A stretch of 53,945 bases of DNA from an uncultured Oscillospiraceae bacterium. GTDB lineage: Bacteria; Bacillota; Clostridia; Oscillospirales; Oscillospiraceae. The stretch lies in contig CANQTW010000014.1 in assembly GCA_947626845.1 (NCBI GenBank), positions 1 to 53,945 on the forward strand, read 5' to 3'. Every line of letters begins with the position of its first letter. Positions within the stretch are counted from its first letter, which is position 1. Both the position numbers and the translations under genes were made by a program. Shown here piece after piece: positions 16,069 to 24,310 of this stretch. A model generated the notes under the pieces. The model did no database searches. It worked only from the letters and a program-made list of their open reading frames with translations, and was not told where the DNA came from.

Positions 16069-17412
16069 ATGGAAAAATTGAAGCTGAACAACAAGCGCAC
16101 CATCCTGGTGGGCCTGGCCTTTCTGTCCATCAGCGCCTTCTGGCAGATGTATGACAACGTGGTGCCCAAGATTTTGACGCTGACCTTCCACATGCCCGAA
16201 TCCCTTGCCGGCGTCATCATGGCCGCGGACAACATTCTGGCGCTGTTCCTGCTGCCTCTTTTCGGCGGCCTGTCCGACAGGACGAACACAAAGCTTGGCC
16301 GCCGTATGCCCTACATCCTGGGGGGCACCGCCGGGGCGGTGATCCTGATGAACCTCCTGCCCATCCTGGACAACAGCTACGCCGCCGAGGCCGCGCCCTT
16401 CAAATTCGCCTCCTTTGTGGTGGTGCTGGGCCTGCTGCTCATCGCCATGGGCACCTACCGTTCCCCCGCCGTGGCGCTGATGCCCGACGTGACGCCCAAG
16501 CCCCTGCGGTCCAAGGGCAACGCCATCATCAACCTGATGGGCGCCGTGGGCGGCATCATCTACCTGGGCGTGGCAGCCGTTCTCTATCCCAAGTCAAAGG
16601 TGGAGGGCCTTGCCCACGTGGACTATCAGCCCCTCTTTATCATCGTCTCCGCGCTGATGGCCGCGGCGGTGGTGATCCTGCTTATCACCATTCGGGAGCC
16701 GAAGCTGGCCTCCGAAAACCAGGCTCTGGAAAAGAAGCACCCGGAGTGGGACCTGGCACGGGACGACGGCTCCGGCAATGAGATTCTGCCAAAGCCGGTG
16801 AAGAAGTCTCTGGGCTTCCTGCTGGCCTCCATCGCCCTCTGGTTCATCGGCTACAACGGCGTCACCACCTGGTTCACCACCTATATCGACGTGGTCATGG
16901 GCGAGGGCCTGGGCGGCGCGTCCACCTGCCTCATGGTGGCTACCGCCGGGGCCATCGTCAGCTACATCCCCATCGGCGTGGTGGCCTCCAAGATCGGGCG
17001 GAAAAAGACCATTCTGGGCGGCGTCATTCTGCTGGCCGTCTGCTTCCTGCTGGGCGGTATCCTGACCAACGTGTTTGACTCCATCAACATCATCATGTAC
17101 ATCGCCTTTGCCCTGGTGGGCCTGGCCTGGGCGGCCATCAACGTGAACTCCCTGCCCATGGTGGTGGAGATGTGCAAGGGCTCCGACGTGGGCAAGTTCA
17201 CCGGCTACTACTACACCGCCTCCATGGCCGCCCAAGTGATCACCCCCGTGATCGCCGGCTGGCTTTTGGAGCATGTGGGCTACTGGACCCTGTTCCCCTA
17301 TGCCGCCCTCTTTGTGGGTCTTAGCTTTGTGACCATGCTGTTCGTAAGGCACGGCGACGTGAAGGCAGAGCCCAAGCGCGGCCTGGACGCCTTTGAGGAT
17401 ATGGAGGATTAA
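16069..17412 (+). CDS. MFS transporter, SLC45/sucrose-type
   Basis: A 447-residue major facilitator with about twelve membrane segments. The loop GGLSDRTNTKLGRRMPYILGG between segments 2 and 3 is the MFS motif A in the form typical of sugar transporters related to SLC45 and to maltose/sucrose symporters. GVVASKIGRKKTILGG repeats it in the second half. The N-terminus is short and enters the membrane directly. ATG 16069 follows AAAGGAGG; the frame upstream to 15937 is not family-like. It has its own promoter after the galactoside operon, so it may import another sugar for the same catabolic block. The substrate is not certain. Confidence 0.85.
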   Translation: MEKLKLNNKRTILVGLAFLSISAFWQMYDNVVPKILTLTFHMPESLAGVIMAADNILALFLLPLFGGLSDRTNTKLGRRMPYILGGTAGAVILMNLLPILDNSYAAEAAPFKFASFVVVLGLLLIAMGTYRSPAVALMPDVTPKPLRSKGNAIINLMGAVGGIIYLGVAAVLYPKSKVEGLAHVDYQPLFIIVSALMAAAVVILLITIREPKLASENQALEKKHPEWDLARDDGSGNEILPKPVKKSLGFLLASIALWFIGYNGVTTWFTTYIDVVMGEGLGGASTCLMVATAGAIVSYIPIGVVASKIGRKKTILGGVILLAVCFLLGGILTNVFDSINIIMYIAFALVGLAWAAINVNSLPMVVEMCKGSDVGKFTGYYYTASMAAQVITPVIAGWLLEHVGYWTLFPYAALFVGLSFVTMLFVRHGDVKAEPKRGLDAFEDMED

Positions 17413-17414
17413 GG

Positions 17415-17616
17415 AGACTGTCGAAAAAGCCCTGAGGGGCTTTTTCCGACAAAGGGAACGTGCGGACATTTTTTCTGAATTTTGCGAAATTCAGAAAAAA
17501 TTGCCCTGCCGTCACGCCGCATGAGCCGCAAAGCGGCACACTTGCGTGACAAAAGGGATTTTTCCCGACGCGCATGTCGCCGGAAAAAATATCGAATTTG
17601 AGTTTTTTGACAAGCT
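17415..17616. repeat. Dispersed ~200-bp intergenic repeat, copy A (MITE-like)
   Basis: This copy starts GACTGTCGAAAAAGCCC and ends TTTTTTGACAAGCTG, so its ends are imperfect inverted repeats. Inside are nested hairpins: AAAAGCCC/GGGCTTTT, TTTTTCTGAATTT/AAATTCAGAAAAA and CGTCACGC.../GCGTGACA. The 9-base word GATTAAGGA flanks it directly on both sides (17408-17416 and 17617-17625, overlapping the edges), which looks like a target-site duplication. It closely matches copy B at 25759-25957. It encodes no credible protein. Confidence 0.75.
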
Positions 17617-17654
17617 GGATTAAGGACCTTGTATTGCATAAAAGGAGGCATCCC

Positions 17655-18494
17655 ATGAAATCCCTTTCCAAAGCCGCCGCCGGCCTTACCGCCGGCGCGG
17701 CGCTGACCGTGGGGGCGTATCTGGCCGCCCTGACTCCCCGGCGGAATATGACCGGTTGGGAGGAACTGCAAAAATACCGCTACGCCCACCGGGGCCTGCA
17801 TGATTTAGAGGCGGGCCGGCCCGAAAACTCCCTCTCCGCCTTTCGTGCCGCCGTGGAGCGCGGCTTCGGCGCGGAGCTGGACGTCCATCTGATGCGCGAC
17901 AGCTCCCTGGCCGTGGTCCACGACAGCGATCTTACCCGCGTCACCGGAAAGACCGCCCAGGTGGAGGAGCTGACGGCGGAGGAGCTGGCCGGATATCCCC
18001 TGAAGGGCTCCGGCGAGACCATCCCCCTTTTTGAGCAGGTCCTGGAGGTCTTCGCGGGAAAAACGCCGCTGATCGTGGAGCTGAAAACCGCCGGCTCCAA
18101 CGCCGCCGCCCTGACCGCCGCCGTGATGGAGCGGCTCCAAAGCTATAAGGGCCTCTACTGCCTGGAGTCCTTCGATCCCTCGGTGCTGATGTGCTTGAAG
18201 AAGAATTACCCCTCCGTGATCCGCGGCCAGCTCAGCGAGAACTTTATGCGCTCCAGGCCCGCCAGCCTCAACCTCCCCCAGCGGGCCGCCATGACCTATC
18301 TTCTGACTACCTTCCTCACCGCCCCGGACTTTATCGCCTACAACTGGATCGACAGGCGCCAGCCCAGCTTAAAGCTCATGAAGAAGCTCTACGGCGTCCA
18401 TGAGGTCAGCTGGACCGTCCGCGACCCCCAGCTCATGACCGCCCTGGAGGCGGAGGGCGTCGTCCCTATTTTCGAGGGCTTTGTCCCCGTTTAA
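17655..18494 (+). CDS. Glycerophosphodiester phosphodiesterase family protein
   Basis: A 279-residue GDPD-fold enzyme that hydrolyses glycerophosphodiesters to glycerol-3-phosphate and an alcohol. The metal and catalytic residues are in AHRGLHDLEAGRPENS (catalytic His, Glu), GAELDVHLMRD (Glu, Asp) and VVHDSDLTRVTG (second catalytic His); IVELKT follows. The N-terminal 30 residues, with AAAGLTAGAALTVGAYLAAL, form one membrane segment, so the domain is probably anchored at the membrane. ATG 17655 follows AAAGGAGG. Phospholipid-headgroup turnover or teichoic acid glycerol salvage are likely roles. Confidence 0.9.
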   Translation: MKSLSKAAAGLTAGAALTVGAYLAALTPRRNMTGWEELQKYRYAHRGLHDLEAGRPENSLSAFRAAVERGFGAELDVHLMRDSSLAVVHDSDLTRVTGKTAQVEELTAEELAGYPLKGSGETIPLFEQVLEVFAGKTPLIVELKTAGSNAAALTAAVMERLQSYKGLYCLESFDPSVLMCLKKNYPSVIRGQLSENFMRSRPASLNLPQRAAMTYLLTTFLTAPDFIAYNWIDRRQPSLKLMKKLYGVHEVSWTVRDPQLMTALEAEGVVPIFEGFVPV

Positions 18495-18543
18495 CCCAAC
18501 ACATTCCTGAAAAACTGTCCCATCAAATTCTACAATCCAGTAA

Positions 18544-18583
18544 AATCCTGCCTATTGTCAAAGGCAGGATTTTGCTGTACTAT
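18544..18583 (+). promoter_or_regulatory. GDPD terminator overlapping the degV promoter
   Basis: AATCCTGCCT (18544-18553) and AGGCAGGATT (18562-18571) form a 10-bp terminator hairpin followed by TTGCT. The same bases hold a promoter: TTGTCA (18555-18560) in the loop and right arm, 17-base spacer, TACTAT (18578-18583). Termination of one unit and initiation of the next are superimposed. Confidence 0.6.
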
Positions 18584-18633
18584 AGTAATCAGCATAATAT
18601 AACACTGTGTTGGTTTAATGGGAGGTGTTACCT

Positions 18634-19536
18634 TTGTCTTACAGGATCATCTCTGACGGCTCGTGCGATCTGCCGGACGCGCTTTGCAGGGAAAAGAACA
18701 TTCACGTCGTCCCCTTCTACGTCACCATGGACGACAAAAACTACATCAAGGAAAATATCGAGATCACCAAATCCGACTTCTACAAGTGGATGGTGGAGCA
18801 CAAGGGCCAATTCCCCAAAAGCTCCATGCCCCCCACCAGCGACTTCCTGGAGGCCTTTGAGGAGGCCGCCAAGGCCGGCGAGGACATCATCTGCATCACC
18901 ATCACCCGCAAATTCTCCTCCTGCTATGAGGTGGCGCTGGCCGCCAAGGCCCTTCTGGCTGACGAATACCCCGCTGTCAAGGTGGAGGTCATCGACTCCA
19001 CCGTGGACACGGTGCTCCAGGGGCTGGCGGTGCTGGAGCTTGTGAAGCTGCGCGACGCCGGTTTTGATTTTGAGGAATCGGTGAAGCGCCTTCGGGCCAT
19101 CCTCCCCACTGGGCGCATCTTCTTTACCGTGGGGAATCTGGACTACCTGCGGGCCGGTGGCCGCATCGGGAAGCTGGCCGGCATGGCCGGATCGCTTCTG
19201 GGTATCCGCCCGCTGATCACCCTGAAGGAGGGCGAGATTTTCCCCTCCGGCATCACCCGTTCCCGTAGTAAATCCATGGACATGGTGGGCAAGTTGGCGG
19301 TGAAATACGTTAACGAGACCTTCGCGTCCACCGGCGAGTACGTGGCCGATATCGGCTACGGGTACGACTACGAGGAGGGCCAGGTCTTTCGGGACGTGAT
19401 CGCCGCGCACCTTCGGGAGGCCGGCCACCAGCCGGAGTTGCCCATCTACCACATCGGCGCGGCCATCTCCGTCCACACCGGCCCCTATCCCCTTGGCTTC
19501 TCCCTCATCAAGAAAGCGGACTTATCCAAAAATTGA
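18634..19536 (+). CDS. DegV family fatty-acid-binding protein
   Basis: A 300-residue DegV-family protein, which binds fatty acids and in many Firmicutes presents them to fatty acid kinase FakA. The N-terminal YRIISDGSCDLP, VPFYV and KSSMPPTSDF blocks, the central ITRKFSSCYEVA (Ser near the carboxylate site), DYLRAGGRIGK and the C-terminal HIGAAISVHTGPYPLGF (His, Thr, Gly) are all present. I set the start at TTG 18634, 8 bases after GGAGG; GTG 18625 overlaps that site. It has its own promoter and terminator. Confidence 0.93.
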   Translation: MSYRIISDGSCDLPDALCREKNIHVVPFYVTMDDKNYIKENIEITKSDFYKWMVEHKGQFPKSSMPPTSDFLEAFEEAAKAGEDIICITITRKFSSCYEVALAAKALLADEYPAVKVEVIDSTVDTVLQGLAVLELVKLRDAGFDFEESVKRLRAILPTGRIFFTVGNLDYLRAGGRIGKLAGMAGSLLGIRPLITLKEGEIFPSGITRSRSKSMDMVGKLAVKYVNETFASTGEYVADIGYGYDYEEGQVFRDVIAAHLREAGHQPELPIYHIGAAISVHTGPYPLGFSLIKKADLSKN

Positions 19537-19553
19537 ATCAATTATTCGCATAG

Positions 19554-19582
19554 AAAAAACCCCGGATTTCTCCGGGGTTTTT
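19554..19582 (+). terminator. degV terminator
   Basis: CCCCGGA (19560-19566) and TCCGGGG (19571-19577) form a stem flanked by six A and five T, so it can act in both directions and may also stop the minus-strand ABC operon that ends at 19687. Confidence 0.88.
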
Positions 19583-19635
19583 CGTTGTCTCTATGCTCAA
19601 GTATTAGAAAACTTAAATTTATTTTAAAATAATGC

Positions 19636-19664
19636 TTGACAAATACTTTGTCCTGTGGTATACT
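19636..19664 (+). promoter_or_regulatory. Orphan near-consensus promoter facing an opposed gene
   Basis: TTGACA (19636-19641), 17-base spacer, TATACT (19659-19664). It would start transcription near 19671 on the plus strand, directly into the 3' end of the minus-strand DUF4340 gene. No plus-strand gene follows for more than 6 kb. Confidence 0.6.
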
Positions 19665-19686
19665 CTATACGCTGGCAAAGCGCCGG

Positions 19687-21024
19687 TCAGCCGAGGACAA
19701 GGGAATTGACCGCCTCGATCAGGGTGACCACAGTGGAGCGGGACACCGCGGCCACGGTCTCGCCGTTGACCTTCGCGGTACAGAGGGAGCCGTCCAGCCG
19801 GTAAAGCTCCAGGGTAAGGGTGGGGTGCGCCTCATCGCTCAGGCGGAGCGTCAGGGCTATTTCCAGCCTGCCCGACGGCTCCTCAGTGGTGAAGCTGTGG
19901 GCGGAAAGGGCCTCCACGGCGGCCTCCAGGGAGGTAAAGGCCTTCTCCTGGCCGTCCAGGGTCCATACCGTTTCTCCGTCGCCGTTCTCCCCCTTTTCAA
20001 AGGCGTAGGTCTTTTCCTCCAGCGTCACAGTCAGGCCCGTCACCGTGTCAAAGGGCGCGGTGACAAGCTCCCTGTGGCGCAGATCGTCATATCCGCACTG
20101 GGTCAGGAGGGTATAGTTGTCCGGGGACAGGGAATAGACGATCTGGCTTCCGTTTACGCGGACGTAGGCCTTTGTCTCCTCCCCGCTGTCCTCCGGGGGC
20201 ACCAGCTGGGAGAACTCCAGGGTCAGCGTCTCCCCCTCCTTCTGCGTGAGGGAGACGGTCAGGTCGGGCTCGTCAAGGCCGTACGCGGCCAGCTCCTCCG
20301 GCGTGGCGTTGTAGGTCACGTAATCCGTCAGCGGCAGGGACGCGAACCTGTCCAGCCAGGTTTCCACCCGGTCCGTATCCATCGGCAGGCCGTCCGCGGT
20401 AAAGTACACGTCCTCAGCGCAATAGCTGTCCCCTTCCTCGGTGTACGTGGCGCTCAGCTCCGCCGCCCCGCTCACCGTGAAGGAGGACGGGTCAAGGGCG
20501 GGGATACGGTCATTCTGAATCAGGTCAGTAAGCTCCACATCGTAGTCATCCAGGGGATCGTCCGCCACCAGATACACCTTCCCGTCGCCGATGTCCACAT
20601 AGCGCTGTTCATCCAGCGCGCTGTACGCCCCCAGCTTCACCGTTGTTTCCGTCTCCCCCGCAGTCAGGCGGACGGTACACTCCGGCTCCTCAAGGCCGTA
20701 CTGTCCGTAGTCCGTCACATCGTCGATGACAAAGGCGGCGGTCATGTTTTCAAAGGGGGCCAGGAGCTTGGCTACCTTATCCTGATCCACGGGGAACGCT
20801 TCGTCATCGTCCCAGCGCCAGCCATCCATTTTGTTAAAGGCAAAATCCGCGTCCCCGCGCGTCCACGCAAGAGCCGTCACACTGTCCGCGGGGATGGCAA
20901 GGAAGGTCTCGCCGGAGGTTTTGATGGCCTCCTTCCGCTCTTTGATCTGCGAGACGGCCAGCGCGGCGGCAACGACCACGACCAGCACCCCCAGAAGGAT
21001 CAAAACACGCTTATACCGTTTCAT
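19687..21024 (-). CDS. DUF4340 domain-containing membrane-anchored protein
   Basis: A 445-residue protein with one N-terminal membrane segment (residues 6-25, RVLILLGVLVVVVAAALAV) and a large external part made of two or three similar beta-rich units, such as DGWRWDDDEAFPVDQDKV and YGLEEPECTVRL, later YGLDEPDLTVSL. This is the DUF4340 pattern. These proteins accompany GldG-type ABC systems; their function is unknown. Its start overlaps gldG by 14 bases and it is the last gene of a five-gene operon beginning with HtrA. Confidence 0.85.
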   Translation of the reverse strand: MKRYKRVLILLGVLVVVVAAALAVSQIKERKEAIKTSGETFLAIPADSVTALAWTRGDADFAFNKMDGWRWDDDEAFPVDQDKVAKLLAPFENMTAAFVIDDVTDYGQYGLEEPECTVRLTAGETETTVKLGAYSALDEQRYVDIGDGKVYLVADDPLDDYDVELTDLIQNDRIPALDPSSFTVSGAAELSATYTEEGDSYCAEDVYFTADGLPMDTDRVETWLDRFASLPLTDYVTYNATPEELAAYGLDEPDLTVSLTQKEGETLTLEFSQLVPPEDSGEETKAYVRVNGSQIVYSLSPDNYTLLTQCGYDDLRHRELVTAPFDTVTGLTVTLEEKTYAFEKGENGDGETVWTLDGQEKAFTSLEAAVEALSAHSFTTEEPSGRLEIALTLRLSDEAHPTLTLELYRLDGSLCTAKVNGETVAAVSRSTVVTLIEAVNSLVLG

Positions 21025-22450
21025 TGGTTACCCTCCTTCTGCGAACAACGACAACGATCCCGATTCCCAGGAACGTCAGGGGCACAAGCCCGATCATCAC
21101 GGTCTTCAGGACGCCTGACGTGGACTCAGAGATGGTCAGATAGTTATAATTCAGGGACTTTGAGCGGATGGCCAGGGCCTCCCGCTCACCGATGAGCGCG
21201 GACAGGGCGTTCATCACCAGGTCGCTGTTGGCCCCGGAGGAGTAGGCGTTGTACATATCGTCCAGAAGCTGGTCGCACCCAAACCAGATGAGTTCTCCGC
21301 CCCCGTCGTCCTCGATATCCACCGCCAGGGCGAAGGGACCGTCGATGTCCCCTTCCTCCTTTTCGTAGGTATCCCGGTCATACCCCGCGATTTTGCTGAA
21401 CGCCGCATCAGAGGTAGTAAGCAGCTCCGTCACCGTGCCGTTGACATTGCCGCCTGTCACAAGGCCCTGGGCGATGGGCAGCATGGGATAATAGCGGTCC
21501 TCCATGAGAGGCTCCGTGATCTGGCTCTCGCCCATATCCGGGATCAGGATAAGGGGCTGCTGGAAGCCGTAATGGGCCCGGTCAGCCTCCACGACGATGC
21601 CGTCTTGGGCGGTAATACCGTAATTATCCAAAAGGCCGGTGAGATTGGTAAGGGTCCCGTCCTCCACAGGCCCCGCCAGCACCAAGAGCTTCCCGCCGGC
21701 GGAAACGTAGCCTGCCAGCATGGTTTTCTCCTCCTCGGAGATATCGCTTTGAGGGGCGTAGATCATCAGGGCGTCCGCGTCATCGGGGATCGCGTCAACG
21801 GTAGCCAGGGCAAGGCCGGCGGTCTCGATATTCTCCTTGCCCAGCGTCTCGGCAAAGCCGTCGGGCAGGTCCGCCTCGCCGTGTCCCTCCACGAGGTACA
21901 GCGTGGGCAGGTCGTCGCTTGTCACATAGTCGATGGCGGAGGTGATGGCCCCCTCGCCGTCAAAGCTGGTGGTGTAGGAGTAGGAGTAGTAATCCACGTC
22001 CGTCACGAAAATCTCATCATACGGGATATACCGGCTCCGCTCCCCGCACTCCACTACAAGGGAATTGTTCTGGACCTCCTCGTCCGTGTACTTCTCCACA
22101 AAGGCGGGGTATACGTCCGGGTTGCGCTTCACCACCGTCAGGTGGTCGGAAAGACTGTCGTATTTCTCCAAAAGCCGCTCCAGAATGGTGTTTTCCTGGT
22201 CCGCCTGGACGATCCAGTAGACGGTCACATCGTCCTGAAGGCCGTTGACCACCACCTTCGTATTGCTGGTGACGGAGTAGAGCTTGGTGGAAGAGATATC
22301 GGGTTTTGTGTATGTGGCGGGAAGGCTTTCGGCAAGCACGTTCACCGCCACCATGATCGCCAGCACCACGGCGGTGATCGCCAGGGAATAGACGCCGCCT
22401 CGAAGGGCCAGCTTATTCATCCGTTTTTTATCCCGCTGTGCTTTTTTCAT
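21011..22450 (-). CDS. GldG family protein (ABC-type auxiliary component)
   Basis: A 479-residue protein with one N-terminal membrane segment (about 18-40) and one near the C-terminus (VMIGLVPLTFLGIGIVVVV followed by RRRR). Between them is an external domain with KLYSVTSNTKVVVNGL, YLVEGHGEADLP and an alpha/beta core (GGKLLVLAGPV). This is the GldG / ABC_transp_aux arrangement known from gliding-motility ABC systems and, in Firmicutes, from exporters of unknown cargo. It overlaps the permease stop by 1 base (TGATG) and DUF4340 by 14, so all are coupled. Confidence 0.87.
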   Translation of the reverse strand: MKKAQRDKKRMNKLALRGGVYSLAITAVVLAIMVAVNVLAESLPATYTKPDISSTKLYSVTSNTKVVVNGLQDDVTVYWIVQADQENTILERLLEKYDSLSDHLTVVKRNPDVYPAFVEKYTDEEVQNNSLVVECGERSRYIPYDEIFVTDVDYYSYSYTTSFDGEGAITSAIDYVTSDDLPTLYLVEGHGEADLPDGFAETLGKENIETAGLALATVDAIPDDADALMIYAPQSDISEEEKTMLAGYVSAGGKLLVLAGPVEDGTLTNLTGLLDNYGITAQDGIVVEADRAHYGFQQPLILIPDMGESQITEPLMEDRYYPMLPIAQGLVTGGNVNGTVTELLTTSDAAFSKIAGYDRDTYEKEEGDIDGPFALAVDIEDDGGGELIWFGCDQLLDDMYNAYSSGANSDLVMNALSALIGEREALAIRSKSLNYNYLTISESTSGVLKTVMIGLVPLTFLGIGIVVVVRRRRVTNETV

Positions 22451-23313
22451 CAGTTGTACCTCCGCTTCTCCAGGGACTGGACGGTCAAGAAGAGGAAAAA
22501 GACGATGGCGGTCAGATAAAAGACAACGCCCGTCAGGTCAAAGACCCCGTCCACAAAGGTATAGAACCGCTCAAAGAAGGAGAGCTTTTCCATGATCTCA
22601 GGCAGCAGCCCCTCTAAAAGCTCCGGCTTGAAGTACAAAACGCCCGAAAGGCCCAATATCAGCACCACCGCCGCGCCGTAGGCCAGATCGGTGTTCTTCG
22701 TCATGTACCGGATCAGCAGGCACACAAGGACGGCGATGACAGCCAGGGCGACGCCGGAGCCCACGGTGGTGCGGGAAACGTACTCCGAAAGGCTGACGCT
22801 GTAATAGTTTAAGAGCATCACGGCCACCCCCAGCCCCGCGGCGAGGCCCTGGTTTTCCGTGAGGGAGGAGATGAATACGCCCAAGGCGATCAGTGCCGCG
22901 CCCATGAGGAAGAAGGCCGCCAAAGCGCCGTAGGCGGTGGGCAGATAGACGTCGCCGTACCCCGCGAAGATCAGCGGGTAAAGGCATACGATCAGCAGAG
23001 GCACGGCGAAAACGATCAGCAGCGCCAGGTATTTGCCCAGCACCACCTGAACGGCGGTGACGGGCAGGGAGTAGAGCAGCTGATCGGTCCTCTGCCGCCG
23101 CTCCTCGGCGATGGTCCGCATGGTCAGCAGGGGCACGATGATGGCAAGGACGATGGAGCAGTAGCCCAGCACATACTCAAAGTTGCTGACAGCCGCCTTC
23201 AGATTGTACTGGAGCGCCCCGATCCCCACAAAGCACAGCAGAAAAGCTCCGAAAAACCAGGCGGTCAGGGCGTGGAAATTGGCCTTCAGCTCATGTCTCA
23301 GGATCGCCGTCAT
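22450..23313 (-). CDS. ABC-2 type transporter permease (GldF-like)
   Basis: A 287-residue permease with six hydrophobic segments and the ABC-2 pattern: MTAILRHELKANFHALTAWFF, then TMRTIAEERRQRTDQLLYSLPVTAVQVVLGKYLA, which is the coupling region. It matches the GldF-type permease expected between the ATPase and GldG genes. ATG 23313 has GGGAGG 9 bases upstream and lies inside the last 23 bases of the ATPase gene. The substrate is unknown. Confidence 0.88.
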   Translation of the reverse strand: MTAILRHELKANFHALTAWFFGAFLLCFVGIGALQYNLKAAVSNFEYVLGYCSIVLAIIVPLLTMRTIAEERRQRTDQLLYSLPVTAVQVVLGKYLALLIVFAVPLLIVCLYPLIFAGYGDVYLPTAYGALAAFFLMGAALIALGVFISSLTENQGLAAGLGVAVMLLNYYSVSLSEYVSRTTVGSGVALAVIAVLVCLLIRYMTKNTDLAYGAAVVLILGLSGVLYFKPELLEGLLPEIMEKLSFFERFYTFVDGVFDLTGVVFYLTAIVFFLFLTVQSLEKRRYN

Positions 23314-24310
23314 GGTCTGTCGCCTCCCTTTCAGCAAAATCGTTTTTCCCGCCGTCCTCTACGGGAACGGCGGCGGTGTCCTTCTCCGTAAGCTCCAGGA
23401 AGATATCCTCCAGAGTGGCCTTTTTGACGGCCATCTCCAAAATAGGCACGTCCGCCTTCGCGAAGGCGCCGAAGAGGGCGCGGGTCATATCGTAGGGGTC
23501 GCCGTCTCCGGCGCTGAGCCGGAAGGTGGAGACGCTCCCCTCCTCCGCGGCATCCAGGGCATGAAGGCCCTCGATTTGGGACACGATCTCCGCCGCCTCC
23601 ACAGAGCCGGCGTCCGCGGTGAGAATGATCTCGTTTTCTCCGGCCAGCCTCCGCTCCAGCTCCTCCGGCTCCCCCTGGGCCACAAGCCTTCCGTGGGCGA
23701 TGATGAGGATGCGGTCACAGACGGTCTGCACCTCGGAGAGGATATGGGAGGAGAAGATGACGGTGTGGGTGCGGCCAAGCCGGCGGATAAGCTCCCTGAT
23801 CTCAAGGATCTGGATGGGATCAAGGCCCACCGTGGGTTCATCCAGGATGATGACACGCGGGTCGCCCAAAAGGGCCTGGGCGATGCCCACCCGCTGGCGG
23901 AAGCCCTTGGAGAGGGCGCCGATGCGCTTATTCCTGACCGGCTCGATGCCCGTGGCCTCCACGGCACTTTCGATCTCCGTCCGCAGGCGCTCCCCCCGCA
24001 GGCCCTTGGCCTGCCCGACAAAAGTGAGATATTCCTCCGGCGTCTCGCCCTGGTACAGGGGCGGCTGTTCGGGTAAGTACCCGATGAGCCTTTTGGCGGC
24101 GCGGGGCTCTTCAAAGATATCGTGGCCGTCGATGCTCACCGACCCTTCTGTGGCGGAGAGGCACCCGGTCATGATGTTCATGGTGGTGGACTTCCCCGCC
24201 CCGTTGGGGCCCAGGAAGCCGTAGACATGGCCCTCGCCGATCTCAAAGGAGAGGTCGCTGACGGCCAGATGCTCGCCGTAGTATTTTGTCAGATGGTTGA
24301 CGCTGATCAC
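23291..24310 (-). CDS. ABC transporter ATP-binding protein (GldA-like)
   Basis: A 339-residue ATPase. Walker A is GPNGAGKST (about residue 35), the signature is LSKGFRQRVG (about 134), Walker B VIILDEPT, followed by the H-loop FSSHILSEV. The C-terminal 120 residues are the extension common to ABC-2 ATPases. It starts with GTG at 24310, overlapping the HtrA stop by 4 bases (GTGA), and overlaps the permease gene by 23 bases. With the permease, GldG and DUF4340 it forms one export or envelope-remodelling machine. Confidence 0.93.
   Translation of the reverse strand: MISVNHLTKYYGEHLAVSDLSFEIGEGHVYGFLGPNGAGKSTTMNIMTGCLSATEGSVSIDGHDIFEEPRAAKRLIGYLPEQPPLYQGETPEEYLTFVGQAKGLRGERLRTEIESAVEATGIEPVRNKRIGALSKGFRQRVGIAQALLGDPRVIILDEPTVGLDPIQILEIRELIRRLGRTHTVIFSSHILSEVQTVCDRILIIAHGRLVAQGEPEELERRLAGENEIILTADAGSVEAAEIVSQIEGLHALDAAEEGSVSTFRLSAGDGDPYDMTRALFGAFAKADVPILEMAVKKATLEDIFLELTEKDTAAVPVEDGGKNDFAEREATDHDGDPET

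Noticed and set aside
17409-17801. Minus-strand frames in the ~200-bp repeat copies, with similar translations at 17 kb and 25 kb
   Set aside because: The shared protein-like words come from the shared repeat DNA. The frames are not of equal length, and have no ribosome binding site or domain.
19636-21195. A 519-codon plus-strand frame after the orphan promoter
   Set aside because: It is antisense to DUF4340, has no ribosome binding site at its start and no recognisable domain. The promoter is reported but not the frame.
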